From Clostridium sp. CAG:1013 (lineage in GTDB: Bacteria; Bacillota; Clostridia; Oscillospirales; Acutalibacteraceae), in contig HF972667.1 in NCBI GenBank assembly GCA_000432995.1, positions 9,168 through 21,136 on the forward strand: a stretch of DNA of 11,969 nt, given 5' to 3'. Under the pieces are notes generated by a model. It did not search any database. It saw only the letters and a list, made by a program, of their open reading frames with translations, and was not told the origin of the DNA. The first letter of the stretch is position 1. Each line of letters begins with the position of its first letter. This document shows, one piece after another, positions 1 through 5,370 of this stretch. The position numbers and the translations under genes were made by a program.

Positions 1-1085
1 CCGCCACTTCCGGCGATACCGGCAAAGCGGCTCTGGAAGGATTCAGCGATGTGCCCGGCACTCGGATCCTGGTGTTCTATCCTCGTGATGGAGTCAGCCC
101 CATGCAGAAACGCCAGATGGCCACCCAAGAAGGGGCCAACGTGTCTGTGTGCGCCATTGAAGGGAACTTTGACGACGCTCAGTCCAGCGTGAAGAAGATC
201 TTCACCGACCCGGAACTGAAAGCAGTTTTGGCAGAACACAACATGCTGTTCTCCAGCGCCAACTCCATCAACTGGGGACGGCTCCTGCCGCAGATCGTCT
301 ATTACATCTTTGCTTATCTGGAACTGGTCCGGACAGGCCGCCTTTCTCTGGGCCACCCCATGGACGTGGTAGTCCCCACTGGAAACTTCGGCAACATTCT
401 TGCGGCCTATTATGCCCGGAAAATGGGTCTGCCCATCCGGAAACTGGTTTGCGCATCCAACGCCAACAAAGTGCTCACTGACTTTATCCGCACCGGCACC
501 TATGACCGCCGCCGGGAGTTTTACGCCACCTCTTCACCCTCTATGGACATCCTCATTTCCAGCAACCTGGAACGTCTGCTTTATGATCTGGCGGGAGAGG
601 ACAGCCAGGTTCTCTCTTCCTGGATGAACGACCTGGCAGAAACAGGTGTTTACTCTGTGGGTGAAACTGTTCTGAAAAAAGTGCAGGATTTGTTCTACGG
701 TGGTTTCTGTGATGAAGCAGGCACAGCGGAGACTGTGCGGAATCTGTGGGAGAAGGAGCAGTATCTCTGCGACACTCACACCGCTGTGGCAGTAGACGTG
801 TATTACCAGTACCATAAGGAAACAGAGGGTCAGTCCGTTCCCACAGTGATTGCCTCCACGGCTAACCCCTACAAGTTCTCCGCCAGCGTTTTGGAATCCT
901 TGGGACAAGCTGCCGGGGAGGACGATTTCCAGAACCTTCAGAAATTGGAAGATACTACGGGGATCAGCGCACCGGCACAGCTCCGTTCTCTGCGGGAAAA
1001 ACCTGAGCGCTTCTCTTTGGTGATCCCCAAGGATCAGGCGTCCAGTTACGTACTGGAGACCCTTGGGATAGGCGGTAAGCAATGA
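1..1085 (+). CDS. thrC: Threonine synthase, long form (5' end outside window)
   Basis: PLP-dependent enzyme that converts O-phosphohomoserine and water to threonine and phosphate, the last step of threonine synthesis in the cytosol. The reading frame is open from base 3, giving 360 visible residues. The first of these read ATSGDTGKAALEGF, the conserved cofactor-binding stretch, so the GTG at 51 is internal and not the start. Other family marks are NSINWGR (visible residues about 87-93) and the phosphate-binding PTGNFGN (about 125-131). These features fit the long threonine synthase class of roughly 490-500 residues, so about 130 N-terminal residues, including the PLP lysine, lie upstream of the window. 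The TGA stop (1083-1085) overlaps the ATG of the next gene in an ATGA junction, which suggests translational coupling. No frameshift or missing motif is seen in the visible part. Confidence 0.95.
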   Translation, partial: ATSGDTGKAALEGFSDVPGTRILVFYPRDGVSPMQKRQMATQEGANVSVCAIEGNFDDAQSSVKKIFTDPELKAVLAEHNMLFSSANSINWGRLLPQIVYYIFAYLELVRTGRLSLGHPMDVVVPTGNFGNILAAYYARKMGLPIRKLVCASNANKVLTDFIRTGTYDRRREFYATSSPSMDILISSNLERLLYDLAGEDSQVLSSWMNDLAETGVYSVGETVLKKVQDLFYGGFCDEAGTAETVRNLWEKEQYLCDTHTAVAVDVYYQYHKETEGQSVPTVIASTANPYKFSASVLESLGQAAGEDDFQNLQKLEDTTGISAPAQLRSLREKPERFSLVIPKDQASSYVLETLGIGGKQ

Positions 1086-1771
1086 GCCTTTTTGCCATCG
1101 CGGACCTGCACCTGTCCCTAAACGGGGAAAAGCCCATGGATGTTTTTCGCGGCTGGCAGGATTACGTGCAACGTCTGGAAGAGAATTGGCGCAGAGAGGT
1201 CAAAGAAGGGGACACCGTAGTGGTGGCCGGGGATATTTCCTGGGCAATGAAGCTGGAGGACACCTTGCAGGATCTCCAGTTCCTTCACAGCCTGCCGGGA
1301 GAAAAGATCCTCCTTAAGGGCAACCACGATTACTGGTGGTCTACCCGGAGCAAAATCGACCAATTTCTGGCGGCCAACGGTTTTACAGACATGAAAGTGC
1401 TCTTTAACTGCGCTTATCTTGTAGAGGGTAAAGCTCTTTGCGGTACGAGAGGATGGCTGTACAATTCCGAGACCGCCGAGGACAAAAAAATCGTTGCCAG
1501 AGAAGCGGGGCGGCTTTCCATGTCCATGGCAGAAGCGAAAAAACTGGGAGGAGAGATGGTAGCATTTCTCCATTATCCTCCAGTTTACGACGACATGGAG
1601 TGCAGAGAGATTTTGGAACTGCTCGCCGAAAACCAGATACAACACTGTTATTTCGGTCACATCCATGGTCAAAATGCCGCCCAAAAAGCATTGGTGGGAG
1701 AGTATAAAGGTGTACAGATGCACTTGATCTCCGCCGACTACGTCCAATTTTGTCCCGTAAAAGTGGAATGA
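1082..1771 (+). CDS. Calcineurin-like metallophosphoesterase
   Basis: A 229-residue predicted phosphohydrolase of the calcineurin-like fold with a two-metal active site. The motif series is complete: DLH (residues 8-10), GD (50-51, followed by ISW), GNHD (80-83), the histidine of LHYPP (H164) and GHIH (192-195). There is no signal peptide or membrane segment, so it should be cytosolic. The sequence resembles the small stand-alone Clostridia/Bacilli proteins grouped as predicted phosphohydrolases (COG1768 type); that assignment is from memory. The substrate is unknown and could be a nucleotide, a phosphoprotein or a phosphodiester. The ATG lies in the thrC stop (ATGA overlap), so it is probably translated by coupling with thrC. 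A functional link with threonine synthesis is possible but not shown by the sequence. Confidence 0.9.
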   Translation: MSLFAIADLHLSLNGEKPMDVFRGWQDYVQRLEENWRREVKEGDTVVVAGDISWAMKLEDTLQDLQFLHSLPGEKILLKGNHDYWWSTRSKIDQFLAANGFTDMKVLFNCAYLVEGKALCGTRGWLYNSETAEDKKIVAREAGRLSMSMAEAKKLGGEMVAFLHYPPVYDDMECREILELLAENQIQHCYFGHIHGQNAAQKALVGEYKGVQMHLISADYVQFCPVKVE

Positions 1772-1784
1772 GTCCAGTTTTTTT
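1759..1784 (+). terminator. Weak intrinsic terminator candidate after the phosphoesterase gene
   Basis: TGGA (1764-1767) pairs with TCCA (1773-1776) around a 5-base loop. Outside a G-G mismatch, AAAA (1759-1762) can pair with the first bases of a run of seven T (1778-1784). The stem is short and overlaps the stop codon, so this is a weak candidate, but it is the only U-run hairpin at the end of the thrC unit. Confidence 0.35.
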
Positions 1785-1786
1785 CT

Positions 1787-1812
1787 CTTTTCCCAAATAA
1801 TTTGCGGAAAAG
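1787..1812. repeat. Imperfect inverted repeat upstream of the tig promoter
   Basis: CTTTTCCCAAA (1787-1797) is followed by TAA and then TTTG-C-GGAAAAG (1801-1812). This makes an 11-pair stem with one bulged C (1805). No T-run follows, so it is not a standard terminator. It abuts the likely -35 region of tig and could be an operator or an RNA hairpin ending the upstream transcript. I do not recognise it as a known box, and it does not match CIRCE or CtsR sites. Confidence 0.5.
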
Positions 1813-1815
1813 TTG

Positions 1816-1844
1816 TAGATTCTTTCACAAGCCTGTGATATAAT
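1816..1844 (+). promoter_or_regulatory. Promoter for tig (extended -10)
   Basis: A perfect TATAAT -10 box lies at 1839-1844, preceded by TGA (1836-1838), which makes an extended -10 element. No good -35 box sits at 17 bases; the closest is TAGATT (1816-1821). TTGTAG (1813-1818) is a better match but is 20 bases away. Extended -10 promoters tolerate a poor -35. Initiation is expected near 1851, giving a leader of about 39 bases. This probably drives tig and the following clp genes. Confidence 0.6.
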
Positions 1845-1851
1845 TATTCAG

Positions 1852-1863
1852 TTACTTCGGTAA
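1852..1863 (+). promoter_or_regulatory. 5'-terminal stem-loop with UUCG tetraloop in tig leader
   Basis: TTAC (1852-1855), TTCG (1856-1859) and GTAA (1860-1863) form a four-pair stem capped by a C-UUCG-G tetraloop, an unusually stable loop type. It would lie at the extreme 5' end of the mRNA started from the promoter at 1839-1844. Such 5'-terminal hairpins are known to protect transcripts in Bacilli; that role here is inferred. Confidence 0.45.
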
Positions 1864-1889
1864 GTCTATTTTGAGAGGAAATCAGAGTC

Positions 1890-3320
1890 ATGAATGTTAA
1901 AGCGACCAACAACCTGGAAATCAACCGCTATGAATTGGAGCTGGAAGTCAGCCCCGAAGAATTTAACGACGCTATCAACGCTGTTTACAAGCGGGAAAGC
2001 AAAAAAATGAACGTTCCCGGCTTCCGCAAGGGCAAGGCTCCCCGGGCTTTCATTGAGAAATATTACGGCGAGGAAGTGTTCTTTGAAGCCGCTATCGACC
2101 ACCTGTATCGTCCCATGGTGATGGAGGCTGTGGAGAAGTCCGGCCTGCAGGTCATCAGCATCGGCGAGTTTAAGATCGACGAGATCAGCAAGGAAAAGGG
2201 CATTCAGTGCAAGCTGAACGTGGTCACAAAGCCCGAAGCCACCATCGAAGGCTATAAGGGCATCGAGGTCACCAAGATCCCCGTGGAAGTCACCGCTGAG
2301 GACATTGACCGTGAGATTGACCGTGTGCGTGAGCGCAACTCCCGTATCGTCACCGTGGAGGACCGGGCTGCTGAGAACGGCGACATGGTCACCATCGACT
2401 TTGACGGCTATGTGGACGGCAAGCAGTTTGACGGCGGCAAGGCTGACAACTACGAGCTGACCCTGGGCGCTGGCCAGTTCATCCCCGGCTTCGAGGATCA
2501 GGTAGTGGGCCACAACGTGGGCGATGAGTTCGACGTGAACGTTACCTTCCCCGAGGATTACCATGCCGAGGAACTGAAGGGCAAGCCCGCTGTGTTCAAG
2601 ATCAAGCTGCATGAGATCAAGAAGAAGGAACTGCCTGAGGTCGACGACGAGTTCGTCAAGGACGTCAGCGAGTTTGATACTCTGGACGAGTACCGCAAGG
2701 ACATCGAGAAGCGTCTCCAGGAGCAGAAGAACAAGGCTGCTGAGAGCGACATTGAGAACCAGCTGGTGGAAGCTGTCATCGAGAAGGTCCAGGCTGAGAT
2801 CCCCGACGAGATGGTTGAGAATGAAGTGGACGAGATCATCAACTCCTTCGCTTATCGTCTCCAGTCTCAGGGCCTGAAGCTGGAAACCTATCTGAAGTAT
2901 ACCGGCCAGACCACCGACGATCTGCGCACCCAGTACAAGCCTCAGGCCGAGCGCCAGGTGAAGGTCCGCTTGGGTCTGGAGAAGATTGCTCAGCTGGAAG
3001 AGCTGAAGCCCACCGAGGAAGAGACCGAGGCCGAGTATCAGAAGCTGGCCGACGCTTATGGCATGCCTCTTGAGAACGTGAAGAATCTGGTGAGCGTGGA
3101 AGGCATCAACGGCGACATCCAGAATCAGAAGGCTATCGACTTGATCAAGGCAAACGCTGTGATCAAGGAAGCTGCTCCTGAGAAGGCTGCTAAGCCCGCG
3201 AAGAAGCGCACCTCCACCAAGAAGAAGGCGGAAGCTGCCGAAGGCGAAGAGGCTCCCAAGAAGACTCGGAGCAAGGCTACGAAAAAAGAGGAATCCACTG
3301 AGGAAAAAACCGAGGGCTAA
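1890..3320 (+). CDS. tig: Trigger factor, ribosome-associated chaperone and prolyl isomerase
   Basis: A 476-residue trigger factor that binds the ribosome at the exit tunnel, shields nascent chains and isomerises prolyl bonds. The N-terminal ribosome-binding domain carries the signature GFRKGKAP (residues 44-51). The FKBP-type PPIase domain spans roughly 155-245, with GDMVTIDFDGYVDG (164-177) and GAGQFIPGFEDQVVG (193-207). The helical C-terminal substrate-binding arms run from about 250 to 427. Residues 428-476 form an added tail rich in Lys, Ala, Glu and Thr that makes the protein longer than the usual 425-450 residues. Codons are strongly biased (AAG, GAG, ATC, GAC), as expected for a highly expressed gene. 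The ATG follows GAGAGGA (1874-1880) at a suitable distance. The gene begins the proteostasis block and is 75 bases upstream of clpP. Confidence 0.97.
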   Translation: MNVKATNNLEINRYELELEVSPEEFNDAINAVYKRESKKMNVPGFRKGKAPRAFIEKYYGEEVFFEAAIDHLYRPMVMEAVEKSGLQVISIGEFKIDEISKEKGIQCKLNVVTKPEATIEGYKGIEVTKIPVEVTAEDIDREIDRVRERNSRIVTVEDRAAENGDMVTIDFDGYVDGKQFDGGKADNYELTLGAGQFIPGFEDQVVGHNVGDEFDVNVTFPEDYHAEELKGKPAVFKIKLHEIKKKELPEVDDEFVKDVSEFDTLDEYRKDIEKRLQEQKNKAAESDIENQLVEAVIEKVQAEIPDEMVENEVDEIINSFAYRLQSQGLKLETYLKYTGQTTDDLRTQYKPQAERQVKVRLGLEKIAQLEELKPTEEETEAEYQKLADAYGMPLENVKNLVSVEGINGDIQNQKAIDLIKANAVIKEAAPEKAAKPAKKRTSTKKKAEAAEGEEAPKKTRSKATKKEESTEEKTEG

Positions 3321-3377
3321 ACAGCAAGATCAGGGAATAAACCTTACTGTTTGCTTTCATACTAAATCATGTTTGCG

Positions 3378-3384
3378 AAAGGAG
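3378..3384 (+). promoter_or_regulatory. Ribosome-binding site that fixes the clpP start
   Basis: AAAGGAG at 3378-3384 stands 11 bases before the ATG at 3396. It lies inside the reading frame that would begin at the ATG at 3369, which itself has no Shine-Dalgarno sequence. This supports 3396 as the start. Confidence 0.7.
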
Positions 3385-3395
3385 CTTCACAACGC

Positions 3396-3977
3396 ATGAG
3401 CTTAATCCCCTATGTTATCGAACAAACAAACCGGGGCGAGCGTTCTTACGATATTTTCTCCCGGCTGCTCAATGACCGCATCATTCTTCTCAATGAAGAT
3501 GTGAACAGCGCGTCCGCCGGTGTTGTGGTCGCTCAGCTGCTGTATTTGGAAGGGCAAGATCCGGAAAAGGATATCTCCCTGTATATCAACAGCCCCGGCG
3601 GTGTCATCACTGACGGTATGGCCATTTACGACACCATGCAGTATATCAAGTGCGATGTTTCCACTATCTGCATCGGTATGGCGGCAAGCATGGGATCCTT
3701 CCTGCTGGCCGCGGGCACCAAGGGCAAGCGGTTTGCCCTGCCCAACAGCGAGATCATGATCCATCAGCCCAGCGGCGGTGCTCAGGGTCAGGCTACGGAT
3801 ATCAGCATCCACGCCAACCACATCCTGCGCGTCAAGGACCGGTTGAACCACATCCTTTCCGAGCGTACCGGTCAGCCTCTGGAAGTGATCCAGCGCGACA
3901 CGGAGCGGGATAATTTCATGACCGCTCAGGAGGCCCTGGAATATGGCCTGATCGACAAAGTGATCGAACATCGATAA
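3396..3977 (+). CDS. clpP: ATP-dependent Clp protease proteolytic subunit ClpP
   Basis: A 193-residue serine peptidase that assembles into a tetradecamer and degrades proteins fed to it by ClpX or ClpC. The catalytic triad is complete: Ser98 (in GMAASMGS), His123 (in MIHQPSGG) and Asp172 (in TERDNFMTAQEA), the same numbering as well-studied Firmicute ClpP. I chose the ATG at 3396, giving MSLIPYVIEQTNRGERSYDI, because this is where family members begin and an AAAGGAG lies 11 bases upstream. The in-frame ATG at 3369 would add nine residues with no ribosome-binding site. The gap after tig (3321-3395) shows no convincing promoter, CtsR box or terminator, so co-transcription with tig is likely. 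clpX follows after 19 bases. Confidence 0.97.
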   Translation: MSLIPYVIEQTNRGERSYDIFSRLLNDRIILLNEDVNSASAGVVVAQLLYLEGQDPEKDISLYINSPGGVITDGMAIYDTMQYIKCDVSTICIGMAASMGSFLLAAGTKGKRFALPNSEIMIHQPSGGAQGQATDISIHANHILRVKDRLNHILSERTGQPLEVIQRDTERDNFMTAQEALEYGLIDKVIEHR

Positions 3978-3996
3978 GAAGAAAGGGAGTAGACGG

Positions 3997-5298
3997 ATGC
4001 CAAACAGCAATGACCATGAGATCTGCTGTTCCTTCTGCGGCAAGCCTCAGTCCGTTGCAGACCGGCTGATCGCTGGGTCCGGCGTGTATATCTGCGACGC
4101 TTGCGTCAAACTGTGCATGTCCATCATTGAGGACGAGGACCGGCTGAAGAAGGGGAGGAGCGATGAAAAAGAGGTAGGCATCCTCCTGCCGAAGCCCCAG
4201 GAGATCAAAAAGAAGCTGGACGAATACGTGGTGGGTCAGGACAGCGCGAAAATGGCCCTCTCCGTTGCCGTCTACAATCACTATAAACGCATTTATTTCT
4301 CGGACGATGACGTGGAGATCACCAAGAGCAATGTGCTTTTGTTGGGTCCCACAGGCGTGGGTAAAACCTACTTGGCTCAGACCCTTGCCAAGCTGCTGGA
4401 TGTGCCCTTCGCCATTGCCGACGCCACCACATTGACGGAGGCCGGCTATGTGGGCGAAGATGTGGAGAACATTCTTCTCCGGCTGATCCAGGCTGCGGAT
4501 TACGACATCTTCAAAGCCGAGCGAGGTATCATCTATATCGATGAGATCGACAAGATCTCCCGTAAGTCTGAGAACCAGTCCATCACCCGTGATGTGAGTG
4601 GTGAAGGCGTACAGCAGGCCCTTCTGAAGATTCTGGAAGGCACTGTGGCCAGCGTTCCCCCCAAGGGTGGGCGAAAGCATCCCCAGCAGGAAGCGATCAA
4701 CATCAACACGTCCAACATCTTGTTCATTTGCGGCGGCGCCTTCGACGGCCTGGAAAAGATCGTCCAGAAACGGTCGGCTTCCAGTTCCCTGGGATTCGGC
4801 GGCGAAGTCCACGGCAAGAAAGAGCTGGACGAAATCGACTGGATGAAGGATGTCACGCCTCACGATCTGGTGAAGTATGGCCTGATCCCCGAGTTGGTGG
4901 GTCGTATTCCTGTAATCACTGCCTTGAACGCCTTGGACGAGGAAGCTTTGGTGCGGATCCTGCGGGAGCCTAAAAACTCTCTGCTGAATCAGTACAAGAA
5001 GCTGTTCGACCTGGATAAGGTGGATTTGGAATTCACCGAGGACGCTTTGGTGGCTGTGGCGAAAAAGACCTTGGAGCGCAAAACTGGCGCCCGTGGTCTG
5101 CGGTCCATCATGGAGGATATTTTGATGCCTCTGATGTACCAGGTACCCAGTGACTACACCATCGAAAAGGTAGTCATCACCAAGGAGACCGTAGAGGATG
5201 GGGCAGCCCCTCAGATCACTTACAATCAGGAACGGAAACCGGTCAAGATCAAGATCACCCAGCCCAAGCGCAGGGACCGCCGGGATTCCGTATCGTAA
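3997..5298 (+). CDS. clpX: ClpX, AAA+ unfoldase of the ClpXP protease
   Basis: A 433-residue hexameric ATPase that recognises, unfolds and threads substrates into ClpP. The N-terminal zinc-binding domain has CxxC pairs at C11/C14 and C33/C36. The AAA+ module shows Walker A GPTGVGKT (117-124), the pore-loop motif GYVGED (150-155), Walker B IIYIDEID (178-185), an RKH loop (226-228) and the sensor-2 motif GARGLRS (364-370). The ClpP-docking loop reads LGF (265-267) where the textbook sequence is IGF. Start ATG 3997 has GAAAGGGAG (3981-3989) seven bases upstream. The gene sits 19 bases after clpP and is followed by a GC-rich hairpin before lon. Length is normal for the family, with a short basic C-terminus (KRRDRRD). 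Confidence 0.98.
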   Translation: MPNSNDHEICCSFCGKPQSVADRLIAGSGVYICDACVKLCMSIIEDEDRLKKGRSDEKEVGILLPKPQEIKKKLDEYVVGQDSAKMALSVAVYNHYKRIYFSDDDVEITKSNVLLLGPTGVGKTYLAQTLAKLLDVPFAIADATTLTEAGYVGEDVENILLRLIQAADYDIFKAERGIIYIDEIDKISRKSENQSITRDVSGEGVQQALLKILEGTVASVPPKGGRKHPQQEAININTSNILFICGGAFDGLEKIVQKRSASSSLGFGGEVHGKKELDEIDWMKDVTPHDLVKYGLIPELVGRIPVITALNALDEEALVRILREPKNSLLNQYKKLFDLDKVDLEFTEDALVAVAKKTLERKTGARGLRSIMEDILMPLMYQVPSDYTIEKVVITKETVEDGAAPQITYNQERKPVKIKITQPKRRDRRDSVS

Positions 5299-5318
5299 AG
5301 CAACACAATTCCACAGAA

Positions 5319-5348
5319 AAAAGGCTGAGGCGCCGGCCCCAGCCTTTT
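5319..5348 (+). terminator. Terminator-like hairpin between clpX and lon
   Basis: AAAAGGCTG-A-GGC (5319-5331) pairs with GCC-C-CAGCCTTTT (5336-5348) around a GCCG loop, with one A-C mismatch. This gives a GC-rich stem with an A-tract on one side and a short U-tract on the other. The shape is that of an intrinsic terminator, but the U-tract is only four long and no lon promoter is visible behind it. It may therefore act as a partial terminator or an RNA-processing site. Confidence 0.65.
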
Positions 5349-5370
5349 GCTGGTATTTAGGAGTACATAC

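Noticed and set aside
51..1085. A separate thrC start at GTG 51
   Set aside because: The frame is open to base 3 and the residues before it (ATSGDTGKAALEGF) are the conserved threonine synthase core, so the gene is cut by the window edge.
1866..2612. A 248-codon minus-strand open frame over the start of tig
   Set aside because: It is in register with the strongly biased tig codons and arises the same way; it is low-complexity and has no ribosome-binding site.
3319..3355. Hairpin or terminator between tig and clpP
   Set aside because: AAACAG (3319-3324) can pair with CTGTTT (3347-3352), but the loop is 22 bases with only a three-pair inner stem and there is no T-run after it. No convincing promoter was seen in the gap either.
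1772..3395. CtsR or CIRCE operators before tig and clpP
   Set aside because: Neither gap contains the GGTCAAA direct repeats of CtsR sites or the TTAGCACTC/GAGTGCTAA halves of CIRCE.
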